Shown piece by piece: positions 1-9,381 of a stretch of 59,521 nt of DNA. The notes under the pieces are model-generated. The model ran no database searches, was not told the origin of the DNA, and saw only the letters and a program-made list of their open reading frames with translations. Origin of the DNA: Tannerella sp. (GTDB lineage: Bacteria; Bacteroidota; Bacteroidia; Bacteroidales; Tannerellaceae); NCBI GenBank assembly GCA_031270465.1, contig JAISXP010000129.1:1-59521 (forward strand), given 5' to 3'. The position numbers and the translations under genes were made by a program. Within the stretch, counting starts at the first letter, position 1. Each line of letters opens with the position of its first letter.

Positions 1-539
1 ACATCGTTTCGTTTGTTTCCGCTCCGGGCGAAATCACCCAAATGGGAAAGATCTTCCGGCTGGTGTACGGCGCGAGGAAAGGGACGGCTGTTCCGCCGGA
101 AAAGATTCAAGCCATTCAGTCCGATTTGATTGAAAGCGGCATCAAAGCAGTAATTTCCGAAGATATTAACCGGGACACTTTTATCAAATGGTCGTATATT
201 TCCGCAATGGCGCTCACGGGCGCTTATTTCGATGTGCCGATGCGGGAAATACAAAAAGCCGGTGAAGAACGCGAAGTATTCATCGGACTGTCGACCGAAA
301 GCGCCGAAGTCGGACGGAAGCTGAACATTCCCATTCCCGACGATTTGGTCGCTTATAATCTCAGAATACTCGACAGTTTAGACCCCGACAGCACGGCGTC
401 TTTGCAGAAAGATATTGCCAAAGGGCATGAATCCGAAATCGACGATTTGCTGTTCAACATGATCCGGATGGCTGAAAAGATTGGAGCTAAAACGCCTGTT
501 TATCAAAAAATTGCTGAAAAATTTGGTGCAACGTTTTGA
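1..539 (+). CDS. Ketopantoate reductase family protein (PanE/ApbA), 3' part
   Basis: The gene enters from the left edge; the frame is open from base 3 and ends at the TGA at 537-539, so about 178 C-terminal residues are visible. The segment matches the helical C-terminal domain of ketopantoate reductases, with the typical stretch ending K-W-S-Y (residues FIKWSYISAMALTG) followed by a helix bundle. These enzymes reduce 2-dehydropantoate to pantoate with NADPH in pantothenate and CoA synthesis. The Rossmann domain is outside the window, so true PanE cannot be separated from ApbA-like paralogs. It converges on the S9 peptidase gene. The 150-bp gap has no clear terminator, only a short palindrome GGAAATATTTCC. 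Confidence 0.75.
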   Translation, partial: IVSFVSAPGEITQMGKIFRLVYGARKGTAVPPEKIQAIQSDLIESGIKAVISEDINRDTFIKWSYISAMALTGAYFDVPMREIQKAGEEREVFIGLSTESAEVGRKLNIPIPDDLVAYNLRILDSLDPDSTASLQKDIAKGHESEIDDLLFNMIRMAEKIGAKTPVYQKIAEKFGATF

Positions 540-688
540 AATGTAAAATGGGGAAATATTTCCGGGATACAACTCCCCCAATCGTTATTGAGAAGTATCA
601 ATTTATCCAAAAATGACAGGGTTGAAATCATTGTGGAAAATGAGGCGATCATAATTGGAAAATCTCATGAGAAAAGACATGCAGACCG

Positions 689-3208
689 TCAGTTTTTGTA
701 CAAATCGTTCCACCAGTCCGCGTCGTCCTTGAGCCACCGTTCGAACCACGCAAAGATGGATTCGTTCCACTTCAGCCGCTTTTTGTAGTCGAGGATATGA
801 TGGTTTTCGCCCTCGACCTGGATGAGTTCGGCCGTTTTGCCCAGTATTTTCAGCGCCGTGTACATCTGAATGCTTTCGCCGGGCGGGACGTTCGTATCCG
901 CCGTACCGTGGACGAGCAGGATGGGCGTATTTATCCTGTCTGCATGGAAGAGGGGGCTTTGATTGACGTACAGGTCTCTGTTGTTCCACGGATAGCTGCC
1001 GGCGCTTGCCGCTGCGCTGTACGAGTAGCCCCAGTAGCCTTCGCCCCAGTAACTGCTTATGGAGCTGATGCCTGCATGTGAAACGGCTGCGGCAAACAGG
1101 TCGGTGCGCGTTTGCAGATACATCGTCATGAATCCACCGTACGACGCGCCGATGCAGCCAATCTTCGTCCGATCGACAAACGGATGCGTTTCGATGAATT
1201 TCGTCGTGCCTTCGATGATATCGTCGGACGAACGGATGCCCCACGTGTTCACGTGCATAGCCGAAAACCGCTGCCCAAAACCCGTCGCGCCGCTCGGCTG
1301 AAGCACATATACTACATACCCCAGCGCCGCATACACGTGCATCGGATAACGGCTCTCGAAACGCCTCTCAATCGGCGACGTCCCACCGTAGTAGTTGACT
1401 ATCATCGGATATTTCCTGTTCGCATCGAATCCGGGAGGCAGAAAATAATAGCCTTTGATTTCCGTGCCGTCCGAGTTGACGAATGACCAGTCTTTCACCT
1501 CGCCCAGCAGCAGTTCGTTCAGATGTTCGCCGTAGGGATCGGCAATCAGGGCGGACACGGTCGACTTCAACTGCACGAGATATGCACGGGTTGAGTTTGA
1601 AACGCTTACGCCGCAGTACACCATGACGGGGGCAGACCGTGCCACGGCGAACTGTTCGACCACATCCTCCTGCACCGGCAGTGCGGTGAATTTCCCGTCC
1701 GAAGGCCGGTACGTATAGATTTTCACACGGTCTTCGTCCTCTGCCTTGAAATATATCAGTCCGTTTTCGTGCCAGTTACCCTGCTGTATGGCGGGGTTGA
1801 ACTTTTTCGTGACGGGCGTTATCCGCTTTGTTTCCAAATCCATGATAAATGCCTGCGTATCGTAAAGATTGGCCGTCTGCCCCTCGTCGATGTCCAGGCC
1901 GATGCCCCCGAAAGATTCGGCCGAACCGGTAATCAGAATCTTTTTTCCGTCGGGCGAAAAGCCGGCGCCCGAAGCATATTTCTCATCCTTCCACAGCGTG
2001 TCGACCTGCATGGTCGGGATGTTCAGGCGAAACATCGAACGCCTCGAAAAAGGACGTTCCGTAATGGTTTCGTCCGCGATGGAAAACAGGATGAACTTGC
2101 CGTCGCGGCTGATGTCATTCAGATACGTAGCATGTGAGCCGAAGGTCAGCTGGCGTGTCTGCCCCGTATGCAGATCGTGGCGGTAGATAAACGAATGTGC
2201 CGGTTTCCTGCCGCTGCGGTCTGTCAGGGTATGCAGGCGGAAGACGTCGCCGTCCTTCTCGCCGCGCGGACCGGGTGACTTGGCGTAGTAGACAGCTTTC
2301 TCGTCGGGCGAAAGCGTGATGCGTTCGTCGGGAATATCGTCTGCAATTACCGATTCTTCAAGCGTTTCGGGATGAATGGAAACAAGGTTTGACGCCGTTC
2401 CATTTTTCGAAACGTAACAAAGCTTTTCAGATACGGGCATCCACTGGAGTTGCTGCTTCTGGCGGTCTCTGTCTATCCATACGCGCCGTCCGTTTTTCAC
2501 GCAGTAAAGTTCGGTCGAATTGTACGATTTTTCGCCGTGATTGTCCGTATACGAAATAAGGACATAATTGCCTCCGGAGGAGATGGAGGTGTTCGAGACG
2601 CGCTTTCCCCTGATGGCGTCGTCCAGAACCATGCGGCGTCTGGGCGATTCTGTTACAGAAAGATTCCGCGCCGCCCCGTTTTTTTCGTCCGTGATCTTTA
2701 TTTTCAGCGCCGCCTCATGCCCGTCTTCAGTCAACAGTTTGATGATTACGCGGCTTGCCTTTGGGTAGGGTTTTAGTGTCGCCGATACAGTTCTGGCGAG
2801 CGACTGCGATTCTTCCGCTGTCTTTTTCGACAAGGCAAGTTCGTTATCTACATATATTTCCATCATGCCGGGCGATGTTGCCTCAACCTTCGCCTTGCCG
2901 TATTCTTCGGCGTGAACATAGAACGATACAAACTGTACGGACGTTTTGCCGGCTATCGTTTCCAGATGAAAAAATCCGGTCGTATCCGCCTTGTATTCTT
3001 TCACAAAAGCCGATTGAGGCGGTATGTTCAGCCGAAGCTTCAGCATCTCTTCGGCGGTTGTTTTATTCCCGTCCGCATTGACCGTATCCACTTCAAACGG
3101 TTCTACCACTTCCAACGGAACGGTTCCATACAGCTTCGTCGGATTTTCGTTCTGCGCAAAAGTAACCGCACAGATAAACGACAACAAAAAACAAAGTCTC
3201 TTTTTCAT
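689..3208 (-). CDS. Secreted S9 family prolyl oligopeptidase/dipeptidyl peptidase
   Basis: A serine peptidase of about 839 residues with a Sec signal peptide (MKKRLCFLLSFICAVTFAQ), so it acts in the periplasm or at the surface. After the signal comes a beta-rich N-terminal domain, then a WD-like propeller region, then an alpha/beta-hydrolase domain. The nucleophile motif is G-A-S-Y-G-G (Ser about 689 from this start), the Asp lies in T-A-D-T-N (about 771) and the His in G-E-N-H-H (about 804), a complete S9 triad. An in-frame ATG 18 bases upstream (3226) is possible, but the chosen start gives the cleaner signal peptide. It lies 21 bases after ccsBA and is probably co-transcribed with it. The exact specificity (DPP-like or acylaminoacyl peptidase-like) cannot be read from sequence. 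Confidence 0.9.
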   Translation of the reverse strand: MKKRLCFLLSFICAVTFAQNENPTKLYGTVPLEVVEPFEVDTVNADGNKTTAEEMLKLRLNIPPQSAFVKEYKADTTGFFHLETIAGKTSVQFVSFYVHAEEYGKAKVEATSPGMMEIYVDNELALSKKTAEESQSLARTVSATLKPYPKASRVIIKLLTEDGHEAALKIKITDEKNGAARNLSVTESPRRRMVLDDAIRGKRVSNTSISSGGNYVLISYTDNHGEKSYNSTELYCVKNGRRVWIDRDRQKQQLQWMPVSEKLCYVSKNGTASNLVSIHPETLEESVIADDIPDERITLSPDEKAVYYAKSPGPRGEKDGDVFRLHTLTDRSGRKPAHSFIYRHDLHTGQTRQLTFGSHATYLNDISRDGKFILFSIADETITERPFSRRSMFRLNIPTMQVDTLWKDEKYASGAGFSPDGKKILITGSAESFGGIGLDIDEGQTANLYDTQAFIMDLETKRITPVTKKFNPAIQQGNWHENGLIYFKAEDEDRVKIYTYRPSDGKFTALPVQEDVVEQFAVARSAPVMVYCGVSVSNSTRAYLVQLKSTVSALIADPYGEHLNELLLGEVKDWSFVNSDGTEIKGYYFLPPGFDANRKYPMIVNYYGGTSPIERRFESRYPMHVYAALGYVVYVLQPSGATGFGQRFSAMHVNTWGIRSSDDIIEGTTKFIETHPFVDRTKIGCIGASYGGFMTMYLQTRTDLFAAAVSHAGISSISSYWGEGYWGYSYSAAASAGSYPWNNRDLYVNQSPLFHADRINTPILLVHGTADTNVPPGESIQMYTALKILGKTAELIQVEGENHHILDYKKRLKWNESIFAWFERWLKDDADWWNDLYKN

Positions 3209-3229
3209 AGCTTTACGTCTTATCATTTT

Positions 3230-5647
3230 TTATTTCAATACTTTTCCTTTCCGGGCAAATAGTGCCAGCAAAGCCGCTGCAATTGCGGCCGCGTAAAGAT
3301 AAACAAATATTCCCTTGATATGTTCATTTTCTCCGTAAGAATGTAATCCGCTTAAAAAATAGTTTACGCCGAAATAGGTCATTAGCACGGACGAGAAGGC
3401 AACGACCGAACAAAGATTGAACAGCCACAAGTTGTATTGCTTTTTAAGCAGGTGAAGATGCGTGACCATCACATACACAACGATAGTGATCAGCGCCCAC
3501 GTTTCTTTCGGATCCCAGCCCCAGTAGCGCCCCCACGATTCGTTCGCCCACACGGCGCCCATAAATGTGCCTGTGGCCATCAGTATCAGTCCTATCCACA
3601 GCGACAGCTCATTGATGACGCTCAGTTCTTTTAGCGACCGGGCATGACGTTCCACTTCTTTCTTTCGAATCACACTCATCATCACCAAATCAGTTAGTCC
3701 TATCAGAAATCCGATACCGAAAAAACCGTACGCCGCCATCAGAACGGCTACATGAAACATCAGCCACGGCGATTTCAGTACGGGCGGTAACGGATTGATT
3801 TGCGGATCCATCCAGTTCAGACTTGAAACGAACAGAATGACTCCGGCAAACAGTGTGGCTAAGGCAAACGTAACCGGACTGCGTTTCGAGAACAGCATCC
3901 CCGCAAAAACTACCGCCCACGCTACGTAAACCATTGTCTCGTACGAATTGCTCCACGGCGCATACCCGCCAATCTGCCAGCGCATGCCCATTCCGAACAT
4001 GTGCAAAAGAAACACCGGCAAGACGATGACTCCCAGTATCCTCACGACCGTCCGAATCTCGCGTTTATCCCTGAAAAGCAGAATAAATGAAAACACCAGC
4101 ATCAGTCCGCCCAGTGACAGATAACCGGCTCTGCACCATTGAAACGGAGCCAATTTGTTGTACTTCAGCTCAAGCGCAATCTTCCGGCCGCCCAGCTCCG
4201 CGTCTCGACTTCGTTTGTGCTGATACGTCGAAATCATCTCCAGAAGGTCGTCTGCCTTCGCCCATTTGCCCGATGTCAGCGCATCGCGAATTTCGGAAAC
4301 GTAACTGAAAAAAATACGCGAAACAAACAGCGAATCCTGCCCTGAAAATACCGACAGGTCGTCGCCCGGAGCATACCATCTTTGCATAGAATCGGTCGCA
4401 TCGGGAAATATGTTGATTAATTGATAGTTGATTAACTGGTGAAAGATATTGATTTTTTCGTCCAGCTTGATAATTTCCTTATCGAATGCGTTTCGTTTCG
4501 CCGGCATTTTTTGATAGGCGGCGTCCAGCATTTCCTGCAGTTTATAGGAACCGTCTTCATCAAACACTTCTGCATAAGCGCAGTATTTCTCCGTCAATCC
4601 GAAAGTGGTGGTCATTTCATCGTTCGAATAGGCGATAAACGGCACATACGACCACATTTCGGGCATGGCAAACACGCTCAGCAGAAAACGGTCGGAATCC
4701 AATTTGCCTATCCGTGTCTTTTTGTACAGTTTCCGCAAAATCTCGGACGAAAACGTGTTTACCGGAATGACGCGGCCGCTGACAGACCGGACAGGCAGCG
4801 CGCCGAAGCGTTCGGCATGAGCGGCGTCGATCTCGCAGTTCAGTGCTGCTGCTGCGGCAGACGGGGGCATTTTTGTCTGTGCCTGCCCCCAAACGGCAAC
4901 TCCGAGCAACAGTGCGATGACGGCGGCTTTTGATTTCCGCAACAGTTTGAAGAGCGTCCCGATTCGTCCGTTTTTCCCCGTGAGGCAAAGGATTCCGCCA
5001 ACGAACAGCAGCAAATATCCTGCGTAGGTCACATTTCGCCCTGCCGCGTCTTTGTTGACCGACAGCACGGTGCCTCTTTCGTCCGAGTCAAAAGAGGCCT
5101 GAAAAAAACGGTATCCTTTCATATCAAGGGTATTGTTCATGTATACCAGCGCTTTTTGCGTCGTACCGTCCACATGTACGAGCAATTCGCTTTCGTAGGA
5201 TGAAGGACTTGTTGAGCCAGGATAATGTTTCAGCGTAAACTTCACTAATTCAACCTGAAAAGGCAGGATATGCACACTCTCGCCGCGATTGGTATGTATC
5301 CTCATGCGATCGCTTATTTCACCTTCGCGCAAATGCAGTATGCCTTCTTTGCTGAAAAAGTGCGAAATCAGCGCTCCCGACAAAATCACGATAAATGAAA
5401 AATGAAAAATCAGGAATCCCCACTTTTTCAGCCTCCACAAGCCATGCGTGATCACAACCGTCACATAATTTACAACCAGCAGCACCTGAATAAAAAAGAA
5501 CAGAGGCGAATAGTAAATAGCCACCTTGGCAAGCGCCGTACCATAAACTTTCTCGATAAAGGTGGCCGCCGCCAATCCTGAAGCAAAGAGCGCCAGCAAT
5601 ATAATCATCGTCACATACGAAGAAAAGATACTTTTTAATTGTTCCAT
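3230..5647 (-). CDS. ccsBA: Fused cytochrome c biogenesis protein (ResB-CcsA, system II)
   Basis: An 805-residue inner-membrane protein that exports heme and attaches it to apocytochrome c. The N-terminal half is ResB/CcsB-like (membrane segments, then a periplasmic region). The C-terminal third is CcsA with the heme-handling tryptophan-rich motif W-G-x-x-W-G-W-D-P-K-E-T-W (about residues 705-718) between membrane helices. The fusion is the usual Bacteroidota form. The frame is open for 16 codons upstream of the chosen ATG, but a -7 box (TAACTTTG, 5693-5700) overlaps that extension, so translation should start at 5647. It is followed at 21 bases by the S9 peptidase gene. Confidence 0.93.
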   Translation of the reverse strand: MEQLKSIFSSYVTMIILLALFASGLAAATFIEKVYGTALAKVAIYYSPLFFFIQVLLVVNYVTVVITHGLWRLKKWGFLIFHFSFIVILSGALISHFFSKEGILHLREGEISDRMRIHTNRGESVHILPFQVELVKFTLKHYPGSTSPSSYESELLVHVDGTTQKALVYMNNTLDMKGYRFFQASFDSDERGTVLSVNKDAAGRNVTYAGYLLLFVGGILCLTGKNGRIGTLFKLLRKSKAAVIALLLGVAVWGQAQTKMPPSAAAAALNCEIDAAHAERFGALPVRSVSGRVIPVNTFSSEILRKLYKKTRIGKLDSDRFLLSVFAMPEMWSYVPFIAYSNDEMTTTFGLTEKYCAYAEVFDEDGSYKLQEMLDAAYQKMPAKRNAFDKEIIKLDEKINIFHQLINYQLINIFPDATDSMQRWYAPGDDLSVFSGQDSLFVSRIFFSYVSEIRDALTSGKWAKADDLLEMISTYQHKRSRDAELGGRKIALELKYNKLAPFQWCRAGYLSLGGLMLVFSFILLFRDKREIRTVVRILGVIVLPVFLLHMFGMGMRWQIGGYAPWSNSYETMVYVAWAVVFAGMLFSKRSPVTFALATLFAGVILFVSSLNWMDPQINPLPPVLKSPWLMFHVAVLMAAYGFFGIGFLIGLTDLVMMSVIRKKEVERHARSLKELSVINELSLWIGLILMATGTFMGAVWANESWGRYWGWDPKETWALITIVVYVMVTHLHLLKKQYNLWLFNLCSVVAFSSVLMTYFGVNYFLSGLHSYGENEHIKGIFVYLYAAAIAAALLALFARKGKVLK

Positions 5648-5692
5648 TGTCTTATTCTTTTTAAAGTGAATTATGCATTTATAATTCCGTGC

Positions 5693-5700
5693 CAAAGTTA
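5693..5700 (-). promoter_or_regulatory. -7 promoter box for ccsBA
   Basis: Minus-strand TAACTTTG fits the Bacteroidota -7 consensus TAnnTTTG, 45 bases upstream of the ccsBA start codon. No convincing -33 TTTG is seen at the usual distance. Its position rules out the longer reading-frame start at 5695. Confidence 0.5.
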
Positions 5701-5709
5701 ATAAAAATA

Positions 5710-5739
5710 AGAGACCATCCGATTTTTCGGATGGTCTCT
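5710..5739 (-). terminator. Intrinsic terminator downstream of the OmpA gene
   Basis: A perfect 13-bp stem (AGAGACCATCCGA / TCGGATGGTCTCT) with a 4-base loop. On the minus strand it is followed by the T-rich TATTTTTAT. It lies 28 bases after the stop codon of the OmpA gene and before the ccsBA promoter, separating the two transcription units. Confidence 0.9.
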
Positions 5740-5767
5740 TCCTTCTGCAATGATGAGAAATTAAATT

Positions 5768-6913
5768 TTATTCTTCATTAGTATTCATGATAACCACACG
5801 GTTCCATGCATTTTCGCCGTACGGCTGTTCGATGTCGCCCTTCCACTCGATGGAGATGTTGTTCGACGGAATGCCGTATTTGTCAATAAGTTGTTTGGCA
5901 ACCGCTCTTGCACGCCTTTCGGAAATACCCTTGTTATAGTCAGGATTACCGGTCAGTCTGTCGGCATATCCAACCAACTTGATGGGCAAACTGTTCTTCT
6001 TGGCATATTCTGCCGTATTGAAGATGTTTATTTCCTGGTTCTTGTCTATCTTCGCGCTGTTCAGGCGGAAATAAACCACATTGCTCATCGATTCGACAGA
6101 CTCGGTCACAACCGTTGCCGGTGGACATTCCGGACAGAATTCGGGACGTTTTGCCAAGTCCGCATTTTGAGCGCGCAAGGCGTTGATCTGTGAATTCAAG
6201 TCATTCAGCAAATCGTAATCCATCGGTTCGATTACTTCAAATTCTTTCTGTCCGACATTGAAGTTCAAACCCAGCATGGCCTGTACCGGACGATCGAAGC
6301 GCGGACGTGCATGATAATCCGAGTTCCAGTGTTCGCCCAGCAGCGTGTATTGTCCTTCTACAAACACGTCAACACGTTTGCTCAGGCGGAACAGCAGTTG
6401 CGCACCCAGATGGGTCGAAACGGATTCGGCTCTTTTATAGCTGATTCCGTTTTCCGTGATACCCGGACGCAAACCGTAACCGATACCAGCGAAAGGAATA
6501 AAATGGAATACTTTCGCTTCGTTGTAAGGCGCCCAGAAATTCGTCACGTCCCACAGGAGGTCGAGATGGGGATTAATCCAGTAAAAATTCTGTTCGCTTC
6601 CGTCGCTGAAATTATTCATCAAACCGCCGTTTACCTGTAACCGGAATGCGAGGTAGGGATTATACCACTTTCCGACGGAAATAGCGCCTGACGGAGCAAT
6701 GCGTTTGCTGAAATCAGCATCGCCATTGTGGTCGGCCAACAGGATGTTTCCACCCCCGGCAATCGAAACAAAGACATTATCCGACGCTTTGTTCTTTTTA
6801 AAGTTCGTTTTCGAACCGTTCTCTGTACTGAATCCTATTTGCGGCTGAAATTCCTGCGCAGACAAATATACAGTACCAAATAAAATCATTAAAAGTAATA
6901 CTTTAGTCTTCAT
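5768..6913 (-). CDS. OmpA family outer-membrane protein (Pgm6/7-like)
   Basis: 381 residues. A signal peptide (MKTKVLLLMILFGTVYLSA) precedes an eight-strand beta-barrel region (about 20-225), a short linker with a Cys-rich stretch (CPEC) and a peptidoglycan-binding OmpA/MotB domain (about 275-381). That domain carries the usual N-x-x-L/I-S-x-x-R-A-x-x-V pattern (GISERRARAVAKQL). The protein anchors the outer membrane to the cell wall and may form small pores. Layout and length resemble the Porphyromonas gingivalis Pgm6/7 proteins. The gene is monocistronic: it has its own promoter (7021-7052) and a strong terminator (5710-5739). Confidence 0.92.
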   Translation of the reverse strand: MKTKVLLLMILFGTVYLSAQEFQPQIGFSTENGSKTNFKKNKASDNVFVSIAGGGNILLADHNGDADFSKRIAPSGAISVGKWYNPYLAFRLQVNGGLMNNFSDGSEQNFYWINPHLDLLWDVTNFWAPYNEAKVFHFIPFAGIGYGLRPGITENGISYKRAESVSTHLGAQLLFRLSKRVDVFVEGQYTLLGEHWNSDYHARPRFDRPVQAMLGLNFNVGQKEFEVIEPMDYDLLNDLNSQINALRAQNADLAKRPEFCPECPPATVVTESVESMSNVVYFRLNSAKIDKNQEINIFNTAEYAKKNSLPIKLVGYADRLTGNPDYNKGISERRARAVAKQLIDKYGIPSNNISIEWKGDIEQPYGENAWNRVVIMNTNEE

Positions 6914-7020
6914 AATTATTTATACACTTTATTATTAAACATTCAATTTACTGTCTATATATCAATTTTTTATAATACTCAACGTAACTCAACGTAAAAT
7001 CTTACCATTCCATCACGCGA

Positions 7021-7052
7021 CAAAGATAATTCTTTCTTCAGACAAAAACAAA
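7021..7052 (-). promoter_or_regulatory. Promoter of the OmpA gene
   Basis: Minus strand TTTG (7052-7049), 20 bases, then TATCTTTG (7028-7021): an exact fit to the Bacteroidota sigma-ABfr promoter. The leader is about 100 bases and includes a 10-bp direct repeat (ACTCAACGTA twice, 6977-6996). The rest of 6914-7187 holds only AT-rich sequence and the end of rfbA. Confidence 0.8.
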
Positions 7053-7187
7053 ATAAAGAATATTATTTTATTCTAAAATTTATCCACAAAATCTATATAT
7101 TACATTTCGTTCTTACTATCGTCGCTCTGAACTAATTTCATGCGAATTTCCGGTTTTATTTTTTTATATCCAAATAATTTGCATTGT

Positions 7188-8063
7188 TTAACTGTTCAAA
7201 AGTTTTATCAAGTATTGTCCGTATGGATTATTACGCATTGTTTCAGCGCTTTTCTCCAGGTATTCGGCATCAATCCAGCCATTCCTGAACGCGATTTCTT
7301 CAAGGCAGGCTATCTTCAATCCCTGCCGCCGTTCGATGACTTCTACAAAGGTCGACGCTTCGGAGAGTGAATCGTGTGTCCCTGTATCCAGCCATGCAAA
7401 TCCACGACCCAGAATCTGCATCTTCAATTTGCTTTCAGCCAGAAACACCTGATTTACCGTGGTGATCTCCAGTTCGCCGCGCGCCGAAGGTTTGATTGTT
7501 TTGGCCACATCGACCACTTTGTTCGGGTAGAAATAAAGCCCTACTACCGCATAGTTTGATTGGGGAATTGCCGGTTTTTCTTCGATACTCAGCACGTTGC
7601 CCTGTTTGTCAATTGCCGCTACGCCGTACCGTTCGGGGTCGTTGACATAATAGCCGAAAATCGTTGCTTTCTGCTCGTTTTCGACAGTGGAAACGGCTTC
7701 GTTCAGCATTTTCGTAAAGCTTTGGCCGTAGAAAATATTGTCGCCCAGTATCAGGCAGGCCGAATCGTCGCCGATAAATTCCTCGCCGATAATAAAGGCC
7801 TGAGCCAGTCCGTCGGGACTGGGCTGTTCGGCATATCCGAAGCGGATACCAAAATCGGAGCCGTCTCCAAGCAGGCGGCGGAAGGCAGGCAAATCGCAGG
7901 GAGTGGAAATAATCAATATGTCGCGGATACCGGCGAGCATCAGTACCGAGACCGGATAATAAATCATCGGCTTGTCGTATACGGGTATCAGTTGTTTGGA
8001 AATTCCTTTCGTAATGGGATAAAGGCGCGTACCCGAACCGCCGGCCAGCACTATTCCTTTCAT
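7188..8063 (-). CDS. rfbA: Glucose-1-phosphate thymidylyltransferase
   Basis: A 291-residue cytoplasmic enzyme that makes dTDP-glucose from dTTP and glucose 1-phosphate, the first step of dTDP-rhamnose synthesis. It shows the sugar-nucleotidyltransferase signature near the N-terminus ([11 protein letters not shown]), the E-x-P-x-x-P-K-like segment ([10 protein letters not shown]) and the RmlA-type ending. The start at 8063 is set by a strong ribosome binding site (AAGGAGGT) seven bases upstream, unusual in this phylum; the frame remains open upstream into the preceding gene. The upstream nucleotidyltransferase-kinase gene ends 5 bases before it, so the two form an operon. The rest of the rhamnose pathway (rfbBCD) is not in the window. 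Confidence 0.95.
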   Translation of the reverse strand: MKGIVLAGGSGTRLYPITKGISKQLIPVYDKPMIYYPVSVLMLAGIRDILIISTPCDLPAFRRLLGDGSDFGIRFGYAEQPSPDGLAQAFIIGEEFIGDDSACLILGDNIFYGQSFTKMLNEAVSTVENEQKATIFGYYVNDPERYGVAAIDKQGNVLSIEEKPAIPQSNYAVVGLYFYPNKVVDVAKTIKPSARGELEITTVNQVFLAESKLKMQILGRGFAWLDTGTHDSLSEASTFVEVIERRQGLKIACLEEIAFRNGWIDAEYLEKSAETMRNNPYGQYLIKLLNS

Positions 8064-8068
8064 CGTTT

Positions 8069-9211
8069 TTACCTCCTTATTTTTATTTGTATAGCATTTT
8101 TGACAGGTTCCTCGCCGACGAAGACACAATAACCTCCTCCTCCGGCGCCGGTTATCTTCCAGCCCAGCGTTTTGGATTTATAGTCTTCCATAACGTCCAT
8201 AATTTCAGGAGAAACCATATTGGGGAACATGGATATTTGCGCGTCGAAGCTTGCAGAAAAAGCTTTGCCCCACGCGATTGCGTCTTTCGACAGAATCGCC
8301 TGCCAGCAATCGTCAGCCGCCTTGCTCAGAAGCCTTGCGCCTTCGGCCGTCACTTTTTTGTCTGCCAGAATATCGCAGGTAGCTTGACGTGGAAACAGGG
8401 GTATCAGCCAGATTCGGGCTTCAATCCATTTCAGCAGTTCCGTATCGCTGACGGTGTCGATTGTGTCCGGCCAGTAGCTGCCGCTGTAATGCAAACGGTT
8501 AAGACCGGGCAAGACAATTCCCAGCGCATCCTGCGAACCGCTCACATAAGGTCCGCCCGGCGGATTTTCGTAGCAGAACAGTATTTTCGCCATTTTTTCC
8601 CTCTCTCCTTCGGGAATATCGGTGTGCCACAGTTCGATGGCTTTTTTGCGCGAACTGGTTGCCATGCCGCTCCGGTCGTTAAATTCAAAATCCGGCTCGA
8701 TGCTGACCGTCAATACCGGCCCTGGACAATATTCGCTGACAAAAGGCTGATCCAGCCAGCCTCCTGCAATATCAAGGCGATAGGGAATGCGACATTCCTG
8801 TCGCAACGCCGTGGTAGAGCGTACAGGCAGGCCTGCATACGGAATACGTTTACTGATAATGTATTCTATCTTCAGTTCTCTGCAAAGTTTTTCTTTTAAG
8901 GGACTGTGACCGTCGCTGTTCACAAAAAAAATATCAGGATTGAGCTCCCTGATTTCATCAACAAAATCGAGCACTCCGTTTCCCCGGTTTATCCATGCAT
9001 CTTTCACCATGCGGAGAGCTTTCACCATATACAGCCGTTCGGCATCCGTATTAATCGGTTTGCGGGCTTTCAAGTCGCATATCGTTTTATCGGAACCGAT
9101 CCCGACATACAAATCTCCGTACTGCGAGGCTTCTTCGAAGAAAGCGACATGACCGCTGTGCAGCATATCATAACATCCGCTTACGAAAACCTTTTTCTTT
9201 TTACTGTCCAT
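8069..9211 (-). CDS. Cytidylyltransferase-like / GHMP kinase fusion, sugar activation
   Basis: 380 residues with two parts. Residues 1-about 140 form a nucleotidyltransferase domain of the glycerol-3-phosphate cytidylyltransferase/HldE class, with the H-S-G-H motif at 18-21. Residues about 145-380 resemble a GHMP sugar kinase: a glycine/serine phosphate loop (SGMATSSR) and the C-terminal motif [10 protein letters not shown]. The pairing suggests one protein that phosphorylates a sugar and transfers a nucleotide to it, like HldE but with an unrelated kinase fold; this is inference. It is operonic with rfbA, which points to surface polysaccharide precursor synthesis. The substrate is unknown. 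Confidence 0.75.
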   Translation of the reverse strand: MDSKKKKVFVSGCYDMLHSGHVAFFEEASQYGDLYVGIGSDKTICDLKARKPINTDAERLYMVKALRMVKDAWINRGNGVLDFVDEIRELNPDIFFVNSDGHSPLKEKLCRELKIEYIISKRIPYAGLPVRSTTALRQECRIPYRLDIAGGWLDQPFVSEYCPGPVLTVSIEPDFEFNDRSGMATSSRKKAIELWHTDIPEGEREKMAKILFCYENPPGGPYVSGSQDALGIVLPGLNRLHYSGSYWPDTIDTVSDTELLKWIEARIWLIPLFPRQATCDILADKKVTAEGARLLSKAADDCWQAILSKDAIAWGKAFSASFDAQISMFPNMVSPEIMDVMEDYKSKTLGWKITGAGGGGYCVFVGEEPVKNAIQIKIRR

Positions 9212-9240
9212 AATATTTGGTCTATACTCTAAACTCGCGG

Positions 9241-9274
9241 CAAATGTATGAAAAAATGTTCTTATTCGCTCAAA
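9241..9274 (-). promoter_or_regulatory. Promoter of the nucleotidyltransferase-rfbA operon
   Basis: Minus strand TTTG (9274-9271), 22 bases, then TACATTTG (9248-9241). The -7 box is exact and the spacing is slightly long. It lies 30 bases upstream of the first start codon. Confidence 0.6.
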
Positions 9275-9381
9275 GAATGCATTTATTTCAAATTTATTTC
9301 ATACCTTAGTGGCGTGAAAGAAATGGTTTTTACCTGGTATATATCCAAAAATATTAACAACATAATAAGTATCAATTAATT

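Noticed and set aside
8064..8129. Longer rfbA start at 8129
   Set aside because: It would overlap the upstream gene by 61 bases; the ATG at 8063 has an AAGGAGGT site and the normal family N-terminus.
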